NCBI GenBank assembly: GCA_008016945.1
Contig: SSGN01000156.1
Coordinates: forward strand, 1-29,222
DNA length: 29,222 nucleotides
Direction: 5' to 3'
DNA from: Flavobacteriales bacterium
GTDB taxonomy: Bacteria; Bacteroidota; Bacteroidia; Flavobacteriales; PHOS-HE28
Below the pieces are notes generated by a model, which saw nothing but the letters and a program-made list of their open reading frames with translations, was not told the DNA's origin and did not search any database. The translations under genes were made by a program, and so were the position numbers. This document shows, one piece after another, positions 21,471 through 29,222 of this stretch; position 1 is the first letter of the stretch; the number at the start of each line of letters is the position of its first letter.

Positions 21471-23885
21471 ATGAACAAGCCGTCATCCCCACGACCGAAC
21501 CGCCTACGCCGCTGGACCTGGTGGTTCATCGTGCTCTCGCCGGTGCTGGGGTTGCTCTTCATGCTCTTCCTTGCCGCCAACAGCGATCTGCCCAGCACGG
21601 AAGACCTGGAGAACCCACGCAGCGACCTGGCCACGGCCATCCTCTTCAGCGATGGCACACAGATGGGGCAGTATTACAAGGAGAACCGGATCCCGGTGGA
21701 TTACGCCCGGATCAGCCCGAACGTGGTACAGGCGCTCATCGCCACGGAGGACGAACGCTTCCGCCAGCACAGCGGGGTGGATGTGCGCGGTACCCTTCGC
21801 GCCGCCATCTACCTGGGCAAGAAAGGGGGCGCCAGCACCATCACCCAACAGCTGGCCAAGATGCTCTTCACCGATCGGGCGGACAACTTCGTGGAACGCA
21901 CCTTCCAGAAATTCCAAGAGTGGATCATCAGCGCCAAGCTGGAACGGCAGTACACCAAGGACGAGATCATCGCCATGTACCTCAACCGGTTCGATTGGAT
22001 CAACCAGGCGGTGGGCATCCATAGCGCGGCACGGGTGTACTTCAGCACCACGCCCGATTCCCTCAACGTGCAGGAAGCGGCCATGCTCGTTGGCATGCTC
22101 AAGAACCCCGCGCTGTTCAACCCCAACCGGGCCAGCAGGCTGGATACCGTGTTGCAACGGCGCATGGTGGTGTTGGACCAGATGCGCAAGAACGGCTTCC
22201 TCACCACGGCGGCATACGACTCCTTGAAGACCCTGCCCCTAGGACTGCGATTCCAACGGGTGGACCACACCGAAGGCTTGGCGCCCTATTTCCGCGAGGT
22301 GTTGCGCGCCAAGTTGCAAGCCCTGCTGGCCACCAAGAACGACGATGGCAGTTTCCGATACGCCAAGGCCGACGGCACCCCGTACGACATCTACACCGAT
22401 GGTCTGAAGGTGTACACCACGCTGGACAAGGACATGCAGCAATACGGAGAATACGCCGTACGGGAGCACCTGCGCACCGAACTGCAGGCCGACTTCTTCA
22501 AAGACCTGGCCCGGAAGAAGAACAGACCGTTCGACCATCGGGTATCGAAGGAGGAGACCGATGGGATCCTGAGCACCGCCATGAAGCGGAGCGTACGGTA
22601 CAGGGTGATGACCGGCAAACAATGCGGTGTATGCGAACGTCCCGCCAAGTACATCGAGCAAGTGAAACACGAAGGCACCGACCACTGGCACTGCCGACCC
22701 GACCTGGGAGGCTGCGACACCTATTGGAAGGTGGTGCGCGAAGAGGATGCCCCGAAGGTGTTCGACACCCCGGTGGCCATGCGCGTATTCAGCTGGCACG
22801 GGGAGATCGACACCACCATGAGCCCCATGGACTCCATCCGCTACTACAAGAGCTTCCTGCAAAGTGGGCTCCTGAGCATGGACCCGCATACCGGATTCGT
22901 GAAGGCATGGGTGGGCGGGATCGACTTCAAGAACTTCCAGTACGACCACGTGGAACAGGCCCGGCGCCAGGTGGGCTCCACCTTCAAGCCCTTCGTATAC
23001 GCCACGGCCATCCGCGAAGGCATGGAACCCTGCCGCGAAGTGCCCAACCAGAAAGTGTGTTTCGACATGCCGCCCGGCCAGCCCAATTGGTGCCCCGAGA
23101 ACAGCGATGCGGTGTATGGCGGCATGGTGACCGTGGAATACGCCCTGGCCAACTCCATGAACACGGTGACCGCCTGGCTCATGAAACAATACGGCCCGCA
23201 AGCGGTCACGGTGCTCGCCCGGCACATGGGGGTGAAGAGCCCCTTGGAGCCCGTGCCCTCGCTGTGCCTGGGCGTTGCCGACCTCACCCTGATGGAGATG
23301 ACCGGAGCGTTCAGCAGTTTCGCCAACCAGGGCGTGTACATCGAGCCGATCACGTTCACGCGGATCGAGGACAAGAACGGCAACACCATCTACGATGTGA
23401 CCCCGAACACCTACGAAGCCCTGGACGAACGCACGGCCTACATCATGCTGGACATGTTGAAGGGCGTGACCGACGGTGCGTACAACCCCAGCACCGGCAA
23501 GGTGGTGGGCACCGGCCTGCGCCTGCGCACCAGCTGGGGCACGCGCCAGAAATACGCGAACATCAAATTCCCCACAGCCGGCAAGACCGGCACCACGCAG
23601 AACAACAGCGACGGTTGGTTCATCGGCATCACCCCGGACCTGGTGACCGGCGTATGGACCGGTGCCGAGGACCGCAGTGTACGATTCTCCAGCACGGACA
23701 AGGGACAGGGCGCCAACATGGCCCTGCCGATCTACGGCTACTACATGAACAAGGTGTACGCCAACCCCCGGATCGAGATCAGCACCGGCGATTTCGAAAG
23801 GCCTGTCGGCGACCTCGGCGTGGAGATCGACTGCCGGAAGAAAGGCGTGGTGGGCGGTGCCACGACCAGGCCGACCTGGGATTGA
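21471..23885 (+). CDS. Class A penicillin-binding protein (PBP1A-like) with Cys/His-rich insertion
   Basis: This bifunctional enzyme polymerises glycan strands and cross-links peptides in periplasmic peptidoglycan. It has 804 residues. A single N-terminal membrane anchor (WWFIVLSPVLGLLFMLFLAA, about 17-36) is followed by the GT51 transglycosylase domain with catalytic Glu93 in ATEDERF and KGGASTITQQLAKML. The transpeptidase domain has Ser503 and Lys506 (GSTFKPF), the SxN motif at Ser562-Asn564 (NSMNT) and the KTGT motif at 705-708. All catalytic motifs are intact. Between the linker and the transpeptidase domain, residues about 381-420 carry Cys385, Cys388, His405, His407, Cys408 and Cys415 (CGVC, HWHC), which look like a zinc ribbon. 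I do not recall this from other Bacteroidota PBP1A proteins. Its position after gldH fits conserved order. Confidence 0.93.
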   Translation: MNKPSSPRPNRLRRWTWWFIVLSPVLGLLFMLFLAANSDLPSTEDLENPRSDLATAILFSDGTQMGQYYKENRIPVDYARISPNVVQALIATEDERFRQHSGVDVRGTLRAAIYLGKKGGASTITQQLAKMLFTDRADNFVERTFQKFQEWIISAKLERQYTKDEIIAMYLNRFDWINQAVGIHSAARVYFSTTPDSLNVQEAAMLVGMLKNPALFNPNRASRLDTVLQRRMVVLDQMRKNGFLTTAAYDSLKTLPLGLRFQRVDHTEGLAPYFREVLRAKLQALLATKNDDGSFRYAKADGTPYDIYTDGLKVYTTLDKDMQQYGEYAVREHLRTELQADFFKDLARKKNRPFDHRVSKEETDGILSTAMKRSVRYRVMTGKQCGVCERPAKYIEQVKHEGTDHWHCRPDLGGCDTYWKVVREEDAPKVFDTPVAMRVFSWHGEIDTTMSPMDSIRYYKSFLQSGLLSMDPHTGFVKAWVGGIDFKNFQYDHVEQARRQVGSTFKPFVYATAIREGMEPCREVPNQKVCFDMPPGQPNWCPENSDAVYGGMVTVEYALANSMNTVTAWLMKQYGPQAVTVLARHMGVKSPLEPVPSLCLGVADLTLMEMTGAFSSFANQGVYIEPITFTRIEDKNGNTIYDVTPNTYEALDERTAYIMLDMLKGVTDGAYNPSTGKVVGTGLRLRTSWGTRQKYANIKFPTAGKTGTTQNNSDGWFIGITPDLVTGVWTGAEDRSVRFSSTDKGQGANMALPIYGYYMNKVYANPRIEISTGDFERPVGDLGVEIDCRKKGVVGGATTRPTWD

Positions 23886-24001
23886 GCACGCCTCACCGGC
23901 TGCGGAGTGGAGGGGCACCGTGGCGGACCGGCGCACGCTACGGCCCACCACCAGGGGTCCACGGCCTGCGGCCGCACGCCCAGCGCATGTGCCACAGCCG
24001 C

Positions 24002-24009
24002 TATCTTCG
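24002..24009 (+). promoter_or_regulatory. Core promoter element TATCTTCG for scoA
   Basis: TATCTTCG, the same octamer as at ricT, lies 20 nt before the scoA ATG at 24030 in the 144-nt gap after the PBP gene. Confidence 0.4.
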
Positions 24010-24029
24010 TCGCACTTCCATTACCAGGC

Positions 24030-24728
24030 ATGAACAAGATCGTGGCCAGCGCCGATGCGGCCCTTGAAGGCGTCCAGAACGACATGACATTGATGGTCGG
24101 GGGCTTCGGCCTTTGCGGCATCCCTGAAAAGAGCATCGCGGCCTTGGTGCGCAAGGGGGTCCGAGGCCTCACCTGCATCAGCAACAACGCTGGCGTGGAC
24201 GATTTCGGCCTGGGCCTGTTGCTCCGCACGCGCCAGATCCGGAAGATGATCAGCAGCTACGTGGGCGAGAACGCCGAGTTCGAGCGGCAACTGTTGAGCG
24301 GTGAGCTGGAGGTGGAGCTCGTGCCCCAGGGCACCTTGGCCGAACGATGCCGGGCCGGTGGTGCGGGCATTCCGGCGTTCTACACCCCGGCGGGTTACGG
24401 CACCGAGGTGGCCGAAGGCAAGGAGACGCGCGAGTTCAACGGCAAGATGTACGTGATGGAGACCGGGCTACGCGCCGATTTCGCGCTGGTCAAGGCGTGG
24501 AAGGGCGACCGCTTCGGCAACCTCGTATACAAACGCACGGCGCGCAACTTCAACCCCATGATGGCCATGGCCGGCCGGATCACCGTGGCCGAAGTGGAGG
24601 AGCTGGTGGAGCCCGGTGCGCTCGATCCGGACGAGATCCATACACCGGGCATCTTCGTGAACCGGATCTTCAAGGGCGAGGACTACGAGAAACGCATCGA
24701 ACAACGTACCACGCGCAAACGCAACTGA
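24030..24728 (+). CDS. scoA: 3-oxoacid CoA-transferase subunit A
   Basis: With subunit B this enzyme moves CoA from succinyl-CoA to acetoacetate or a related 3-oxoacid, feeding acetoacetyl-CoA into central metabolism. The product is 232 residues, the normal size. The N-terminal [20 protein letters not shown] leads to the glycine-rich CoA-binding [13 protein letters not shown], then [35 protein letters not shown] and FYTPAGYGT are typical of subunit A. The frame is open upstream to 23907, but that extension is His/Ala-rich and overlaps the promoter element, so the ATG at 24030 is preferred. The stop codon is 3 nt before the scoB ATG, so the subunits are co-translated. Confidence 0.93.
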   Translation: MNKIVASADAALEGVQNDMTLMVGGFGLCGIPEKSIAALVRKGVRGLTCISNNAGVDDFGLGLLLRTRQIRKMISSYVGENAEFERQLLSGELEVELVPQGTLAERCRAGGAGIPAFYTPAGYGTEVAEGKETREFNGKMYVMETGLRADFALVKAWKGDRFGNLVYKRTARNFNPMMAMAGRITVAEVEELVEPGALDPDEIHTPGIFVNRIFKGEDYEKRIEQRTTRKRN

Positions 24729-24731
24729 ACC

Positions 24732-25388
24732 ATGGCGCTCACCAAAGAACAAATGGCGCAGCGGATCGCGCGCGAGTTGAGGGATGGCTACTATGTGAAC
24801 CTGGGCATCGGGATCCCCACGCTGGTGGCGAACTATGTGCCCCACGGGATCAACGTGGTGTTCCAGAGCGAGAACGGCATCCTGGGCATGGGGCCCTTCC
24901 CGTACGAAGGCGAGGAGGATGCCGACCTGATCAACGCCGGCAAACAGACCGTGACCCTCTTGCCGGGCAGCAGCATCTTCGACAGCGCCACCAGCTTCGC
25001 CATGATCCGTGGCCAGCATGTGCAGCTCACCGTGCTCGGTGGCATGGAAGTGGCCGATAACGGCGACATCGCCAACTGGAAGATCCCCGGGAAAATGGTG
25101 AAAGGCATGGGCGGTGCCATGGACCTGGTGGCCAGCGCCGAGAACATCATCGTGTGCATGATGCACGCCAACAAGGCCGGCGAAAGCAAGCTGCTGAAGC
25201 GCTGCACATTGCCCCTCACCGGCGTGAAGTGCGTGAAGAAGGTGGTGACCGACCTCGGCGTGTTCGACATCACCGACGCGGGTTTCGTGTTGTTGGAGCG
25301 CGCACCCGGCGTAAGTGTGGACGAGATCAAAGCGAAGACGGAAGGACGTTTGGTGGTGCCTGCGGAGGTGCCGGAGATGACGGTCTGA
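24732..25388 (+). CDS. scoB: 3-oxoacid CoA-transferase subunit B
   Basis: This is the catalytic partner of scoA, 218 residues. The active-site Glu47 lies in the family motif SENGILGMGP and forms the acyl-CoA and glutamyl-CoA intermediates. Upstream is YVNLGIGIPTLVANYVP; downstream are LLPGSSIFDSATSFAMIRG, LTVLGGMEV and KCVKKVVTDLGVFD, all in the usual order. The gene starts 3 nt after scoA and ends 10 nt before the GT-C glycosyltransferase start, so the whole block from scoA to 29092 may be one transcript. A role in ketone-body or amino-acid degradation is the default assignment; the preferred acceptor acid is not visible. Confidence 0.94.
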   Translation: MALTKEQMAQRIARELRDGYYVNLGIGIPTLVANYVPHGINVVFQSENGILGMGPFPYEGEEDADLINAGKQTVTLLPGSSIFDSATSFAMIRGQHVQLTVLGGMEVADNGDIANWKIPGKMVKGMGGAMDLVASAENIIVCMMHANKAGESKLLKRCTLPLTGVKCVKKVVTDLGVFDITDAGFVLLERAPGVSVDEIKAKTEGRLVVPAEVPEMTV

Positions 25389-25398
25389 TCCAAGGGGG

Positions 25399-26997
25399 AT
25401 GGGGGTCCGATCCTACTTGGAACGACATGGAGGGCCCTGGCTCTTCGTGGCCCTGTTCGTCGCGATGTGCGGCCTGTTCGAGTACGGTCGCGTGATGCAC
25501 CAACGGCCATTCCCGCACCACCTGAGCAGGCAGACCGCCGCCCTCTCGTTCACCCACACCTACTGGTCCAAGGGCAACGACCTCTTCGACCCCCAGCTGC
25601 AACACCTGGCCGCGGATGGATTGACCACCGGGCGCACCGTTGCCGAATTCCCGATCCTGTACTACGCCATGGCCCAGCTCTGGCGCCTTACCGGCCCCAG
25701 CGAGTTCGCCTACCGGGCCTTCATGCTGCTGCTCCACTTCACGGCAAGCCTTGCCCTGTTCCTAACGCTCCGGCGGATCCTCCGCGCCGAGCTGTGGGCG
25801 GTGCTGGTCTCCTTGTTCTTCTTCACCGTACCGGCCGTGGTGTACTTCGCCATCAGCTTCATGCCCGATGTGCCCGCGTTCGACCTCATGCTACTGGGCT
25901 GTTGGGCGCTGTTCAGGAGCTGGCCGGAGCAACGAAAGCGCGACCTGGTGCTCGCCTCCATCCTCTTCGCCCTGGCGGGGTTGTTGAAGCTCCCGGCCCT
26001 CATGGCCCCGCTCACCCTGCTGGTGCTCTGGACCGCGGAGAACGTGCTTCCGAGCATCTTCGTTCGTGGCCGAGCCGTTATCCAACACCGCTGGACGGGG
26101 CTCTTCCTGCTGCTGGGTGTGCTGGTGGTGAACGCGGCCTGGTACCGCTGGTCGAACGCGTACGTGGAAGAACACCGGTTCCCCTTCTCGCACAGCGGCA
26201 CCTGGGCGCTCTGGGACCTGACCGACGAACAGATCGATACGGCCTGGAAGGGCGGCACGGGGGTCATGGTCTGGCAGCTCTTCGACACGCCGGCCTGGAT
26301 CATGTTGGGCGCCTTGCTCCTGTTCCTGATCACCCAGGCACCTCACGTACCACGCACCGGATGGCTGGCCTTGCTGACCCTGATGGGCGGTGTTACCCTG
26401 TTCACCCTGCTCTGGTTCATCACCCTCGATGCGCACGAGTACTACTTCATCATCCCCCTGCTGTTGCCCTTGGTGCTGATCGTGCTTTCCCTTTCCGTGA
26501 TCCGCACCAGGTTCCCACGGGCCTTCGGCTCCCCTTGGCTCCTGGCCGCCTTCGCCTTGCTCTTCGTGTACCACGCGGTATACGCGGGCAACAACCACCG
26601 GATGCGCACCCGTGTCCAGGGCGGGTTCGACCCGAAGAGCTTCTTGCCCATCTACCATCCTGAAGAAGCGCACTTCTGGGACATGGCCCAGTACTGGGCC
26701 CTGGGCCCCTGTCTGCGGATGAAGCCATACCTGAGGTCCATCGGGATCACGGATCAGGACAGGATCCTCCTACCCACGGATAAGACGGTCTGTGCTTCGC
26801 TCTACCTCCTCGGCCACGAAGGTTGGGTGGGATACGGCCTCGAGCCCTTCGATCAGGCCGCACTGGAGGCGCGCGAACGGAATGGCGCCCGCTACTTCAT
26901 ATACCACAAAGACCATTTCGTCGTTGAGCCTTGGCTTGAACCTTATCTCGATCGGCCGGTCGGTGCTTTCGAGGGAATGCTCATCTTCAAACTATAG
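25399..26997 (+). CDS. GT-C fold polytopic glycosyltransferase (GT39/ArnT-like)
   Basis: This is an integral membrane glycosyltransferase of 532 residues that would transfer a sugar from a polyprenyl-phosphate donor on the periplasmic side. About ten to twelve hydrophobic segments cover residues 10-420. The first extracytoplasmic loop after helix 1 has HHLSRQTAALSFTHTYW, resembling the H-x-x-RQ-T signature of Bacteroidota GT39-like proteins, where the catalytic acid follows the first helix. Next come AEFPILYYAMAQLW and the loop segment FMPDVPAFDLMLLG. The last 100 or so residues form a soluble domain. The start is 10 nt after the scoB stop, preceded by AAGGGGG. The next gene encodes a DPM1-like enzyme able to make its donor. 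The acceptor is unknown; lipid A, O-antigen or protein are possible. Confidence 0.82.
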   Translation: MGVRSYLERHGGPWLFVALFVAMCGLFEYGRVMHQRPFPHHLSRQTAALSFTHTYWSKGNDLFDPQLQHLAADGLTTGRTVAEFPILYYAMAQLWRLTGPSEFAYRAFMLLLHFTASLALFLTLRRILRAELWAVLVSLFFFTVPAVVYFAISFMPDVPAFDLMLLGCWALFRSWPEQRKRDLVLASILFALAGLLKLPALMAPLTLLVLWTAENVLPSIFVRGRAVIQHRWTGLFLLLGVLVVNAAWYRWSNAYVEEHRFPFSHSGTWALWDLTDEQIDTAWKGGTGVMVWQLFDTPAWIMLGALLLFLITQAPHVPRTGWLALLTLMGGVTLFTLLWFITLDAHEYYFIIPLLLPLVLIVLSLSVIRTRFPRAFGSPWLLAAFALLFVYHAVYAGNNHRMRTRVQGGFDPKSFLPIYHPEEAHFWDMAQYWALGPCLRMKPYLRSIGITDQDRILLPTDKTVCASLYLLGHEGWVGYGLEPFDQAALEARERNGARYFIYHKDHFVVEPWLEPYLDRPVGAFEGMLIFKL

Positions 26998-27012
26998 AGG
27001 AACTCGAACCGC

Positions 27013-27726
27013 ATGTCGATCCGCACACTGTCCATCATCATTCCCGCGTACAACGAGGAACGTACCATCCACCTGATCCTGGACAAAGTGAAGGCGGTGG
27101 AGTTGCGTGATGGCATCACCAAGGAGATCATCATCGTGAACGATGGGTCCAAGGATGGGACCGTACAGGCGGTGGAACGCTACATGGAGGCCAACCCAAC
27201 CATGGGCATCCGCTTCATACAGCAGCCGAAGAACATGGGCAAGGGCGCCGCCATCCACCGGGGCATCCAGGAGGCTACCGGCGAATACCTGCTGGTGCAG
27301 GATGCCGACCTCGAGTACGATCCGCGCGAGTACAACGACCTGCTCCGGCCCATTTGCGAGGGCTTCGCTGACGTGGTGTTCGGGTCTCGGTTCATGGGCC
27401 ACCACCCGCACCGCATCCTCTTCTTCTGGCACAGCATCGGCAACAAATTCCTCACGCACCTCTCCAACGCGTTCAACAATTTGAACCTGACGGACATGGA
27501 GACCTGTTACAAGCTGATCCGCAGCGACATCGCCAAGGGCCTCGATCTGCGTGAGCGGCGATTCGGCTTCGAGCCCGAGGTTACCGCGAAGCTGGCGCGG
27601 GTCAAGGACATCCGCATCTACGAGGTGGGGATCAGCTATTACGGCCGCACCTACGCCGAGGGCAAGAAGATCGGCTGGAAGGACGGGTTCCGCGCCATCT
27701 GGTGCATCTTGAAGTACGGCCTATGA
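27013..27726 (+). CDS. DPM1-like polyprenyl-phosphate glycosyltransferase (GT2)
   Basis: This is a cytoplasmic GT2 enzyme of 237 residues that attaches a nucleotide sugar to polyprenyl phosphate, the donor used by GT-C enzymes. The GT-A core begins LSIIIPAYNEERTIHLIL, followed by IIIVNDGSKDGT, GKGAAIHRGIQEATGEY and the metal-binding DADLEYDPREY. Further family landmarks are VVFGSRFMG, NLTDMETCYKLIRSD and the RRFGFEPEVTAKLAR segment close to the catalytic region, then EVGISYYGRTYAEGKKIGWKDG. No C-terminal membrane helices are present, as in the short DPM1 type. It lies between two GT-C-type membrane proteins with gaps of 15 and 7 nt, so the three are probably one operon and one pathway. Confidence 0.92.
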   Translation: MSIRTLSIIIPAYNEERTIHLILDKVKAVELRDGITKEIIIVNDGSKDGTVQAVERYMEANPTMGIRFIQQPKNMGKGAAIHRGIQEATGEYLLVQDADLEYDPREYNDLLRPICEGFADVVFGSRFMGHHPHRILFFWHSIGNKFLTHLSNAFNNLNLTDMETCYKLIRSDIAKGLDLRERRFGFEPEVTAKLARVKDIRIYEVGISYYGRTYAEGKKIGWKDGFRAIWCILKYGL

Positions 27727-27733
27727 CCCCGGG

Positions 27734-29092
27734 ATGACCGGTCTCAGGATAAAGCTCTGGTGGATCATCTGGGCTGCCTGCCCCGTGATCCTACGCTTCC
27801 TCTCAACCGGAGTGCCAGAGAGCGGAGATGGGGTGATGCACTTTCTGATCGCGAAGTTCGCTTGGGCACATCCAGCGCTCTTTCTGGATCACTGGGGAAA
27901 GCCCCTTTTCACCTTGCTCTCCTCTCCCTTCGCACAGTTCGGCGTGAAAAGCATGGCCGTCTTCAACGCACTGTGCTTCCTTGCCACATGCCACGGTGCC
28001 GATGTGGTACTGAGGGACCGATCGCCGCTGGGCCGGTGGCTCTTCGCACCGCTATTGATGTGCATGCCCGTATACGGCGCCATGGTGTTCTCCGGGCTTA
28101 CGGAGATCCTGTTCGCATCGCTCACCGTTCTTTCAGTGGCCGCACTATGGCAAGGACGACATATGCGATCCATGGTGGTGGCATCGTTTCTTCCGTTCGC
28201 CAGGCCGGAATATGTGGCGGTGTGGCCTTTCCTGGCAGGATGGGTGCTCTGGCAAAAACAATGGAAGGCATTGCCCGGGCTCCTTGCCGGCCATGTGTGC
28301 TATGGCATCCTTGGAGGCTTGGTCTTCAAGGACCCGCTTTGGGCTTTTACCCACGACCCATATACGGGTGCGCAGGAGGTATACGGCCATGGTCCATTGC
28401 TCCATTTCATCGACCAGATCGACCGCATCTATGGCACTCCCTTCCTCTTGGCTTTGGCCGTGGCGCTGATCCTGGCCGCCCTTTCGGTGCGAAAACCCGG
28501 AGAGGGTCGCCGTTCCACGATCCGCTTAACGGTCACAGCACTGCTTCCGGTCCTCGGCATAGTCGTGGTTCATTCCGTGCTTTGGTGGAAGGGGTGGAAA
28601 GGGTCCCTGGGGCTCACCCGTGTATTGGCTACCGGGGCGCCGCTCGGCGCACTCTTCGTATGCGCGATGCTGGTGCTGCCGGAACGTCTGGCTTCTCTTA
28701 GCATTCTACCGCGGAAGTCGATCGGCATCGTCGGCGGCGGGATCTACATCGTCTGGGCCATGAGGGCATTCCTTCAGGAACACCCGTTGCCCGTACACGA
28801 TTCGCCCGTGGAGCGAGTGGCCAGGGTCGTGGGCGATGCGGTTGCCGACCTGGCCGAAGAACACCACCGGGTGGTGCACGCGCCCCCGATGGTCACGCTC
28901 TTCTCCGGGATCGACCCGTTCGACACGTCAGCCACCTCCGCTGGCACCTATCTCGGCACGAACGACCTGTTGGTATGGGATGCCGCGTACGGCCCCAACG
29001 AAGGCCGGATGCCCTTACCGGAGCTATTGGCCGATACCACACTGGAACTGCTTCGGGTCACTGCTGTCCGGTTAACTGAAGGTCGAACATGA
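27734..29092 (+). CDS. Polytopic membrane protein, GT-C-like, function unknown
   Basis: This is a 452-residue protein with about ten predicted membrane segments. Its first loop after helix 1 reads SGDGVMHFLIAKFAWAHP, with an Asp in the position expected for a GT-C catalytic acid, followed by LFLDHWGKPLFTLLSSPFAQFG. This combination is seen in uncharacterised Bacteroidota membrane proteins and looks like a GT-C glycosyltransferase. The C-terminal 110 or so residues form a soluble tail (VHDSPVERVARVVGDAV, VTLFSGIDPFDTSATS). It starts 7 nt after the DPM1-like gene and is probably co-transcribed. The codon usage looks slightly less GC-biased than that of the neighbours. I cannot assign a substrate; a polymerase or flippase-like role is the alternative. 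Confidence 0.75.
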   Translation: MTGLRIKLWWIIWAACPVILRFLSTGVPESGDGVMHFLIAKFAWAHPALFLDHWGKPLFTLLSSPFAQFGVKSMAVFNALCFLATCHGADVVLRDRSPLGRWLFAPLLMCMPVYGAMVFSGLTEILFASLTVLSVAALWQGRHMRSMVVASFLPFARPEYVAVWPFLAGWVLWQKQWKALPGLLAGHVCYGILGGLVFKDPLWAFTHDPYTGAQEVYGHGPLLHFIDQIDRIYGTPFLLALAVALILAALSVRKPGEGRRSTIRLTVTALLPVLGIVVVHSVLWWKGWKGSLGLTRVLATGAPLGALFVCAMLVLPERLASLSILPRKSIGIVGGGIYIVWAMRAFLQEHPLPVHDSPVERVARVVGDAVADLAEEHHRVVHAPPMVTLFSGIDPFDTSATSAGTYLGTNDLLVWDAAYGPNEGRMPLPELLADTTLELLRVTAVRLTEGRT

Positions 29093-29128
29093 GTTGAACT
29101 GAGCATGGATGCGGGTTTCCGAAGGAAA

Positions 29129-29222
29129 GAGCGTGGGGCGGATTTGAATCGGGGTGCATCTCCGATGATGGCTTCCTTGAGGGCAACTCAAGGAAAGCGG
29201 GATGAACATCGGAAGCACGCTC
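29129..29222. repeat. Nested inverted-repeat structure cut by the right edge
   Basis: Three stems nest inside one another. The outer stem is GAGCGTG (29129-29135) with CACGCTC (29216-29222), the middle stem TCCGATG (29161-29167) with CATCGGA (29207-29213), and the apical hairpin TTCCTTGAG (29173-29181) with CTCAAGGAA (29187-29195) around loop GGCAA. The outer stem could extend past the window. It follows the last gene by 37 nt. A tRNA was considered and rejected because no T-arm forms. It could be a structured RNA, an unusual terminator or a REP-like element. Confidence 0.55.

Noticed and set aside
22239..23951. 570-codon minus-strand open frame inside the PBP gene
   Set aside because: It is a shadow of the PBP coding frame, with His/Val/Gly-rich sequence and no motif.
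23907..24029. Longer scoA start
   Set aside because: The added residues are His/Ala/Arg-rich and include the promoter element. Subunit A proteins begin at MNKIV-like sequences.
29129..29222. Class II tRNA (Ser/Leu-like) with GAGCGTG/CACGCTC acceptor stem
   Set aside because: Neither strand has a pairing T-stem next to the 3' end of the acceptor, and no anticodon arm of the right geometry forms.

Overview
The window looks like a chromosomal segment of a GC-rich member of the Bacteroidota, most likely a Flavobacteriales-type lineage. The evidence is a gldH lipoprotein gene, a ricT gene with the Cys-rich N-terminus I associate with this phylum, proteins with type IX secretion (T9SS) C-terminal regions, a Bacteroidota-style class A penicillin-binding protein, and a recurrent core promoter close to the phylum's -7 consensus TAnnTTTG. 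Start codons mostly lack a Shine-Dalgarno sequence. GC content is high by eye (around 60% or more), so long meaningless antisense ORFs are common. Most of the window is core metabolism, repair and envelope genes. No tRNA, rRNA, CRISPR array, transposase or phage gene was recognised.

Layout. The left edge (1-266, minus) holds the N-terminus of a type I restriction HsdR subunit that runs off the window. It is divergent from a large secreted lamin-tail-domain protein (393-2999). lpxD (minus) and uvrC (plus) are divergent. uvrC is followed by a GT2 glycosyltransferase, a class 3 aldehyde dehydrogenase and a secreted cysteine-containing protein of unknown role. A small conserved-looking minus-strand protein and a LysE-family exporter diverge from one another, and gpsA and an M28/PDZ peptidase follow on the minus strand. 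A DUF1232-like membrane protein and a lipoprotein combining a HEAT-like region with a cyclophilin domain follow on the plus strand. A T9SS cargo protein made of two near-identical 134-residue repeats and pgk lie on the minus strand.

From 18276 to 23885 the plus strand carries holB, ricT, gldH and a class A PBP, an order that, as I recall it, is conserved in Bacteroidota. scoA-scoB (3-oxoacid CoA-transferase) follow. A tightly packed envelope glycosylation set comes next: a GT39-like GT-C enzyme, a DPM1-like polyprenyl-phosphate glycosyltransferase and a second GT-C-like membrane protein. The right edge ends inside a nested palindromic structure.

Most notable observations. (1) A TAnnTTNG-type core element lies exactly 5 nt before the start codon of five genes and within 4-7 nt of nine, which implies widespread leaderless mRNAs. 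(2) The PBP carries a Cys/His-rich, zinc-ribbon-like insertion just ahead of its transpeptidase domain. (3) The repetitive 3' end of ricT has a run of nine C just before the gldH start, where one extra C would fuse RicT in frame to GldH. (4) A 94-nt nested hairpin structure is cut by the right edge.
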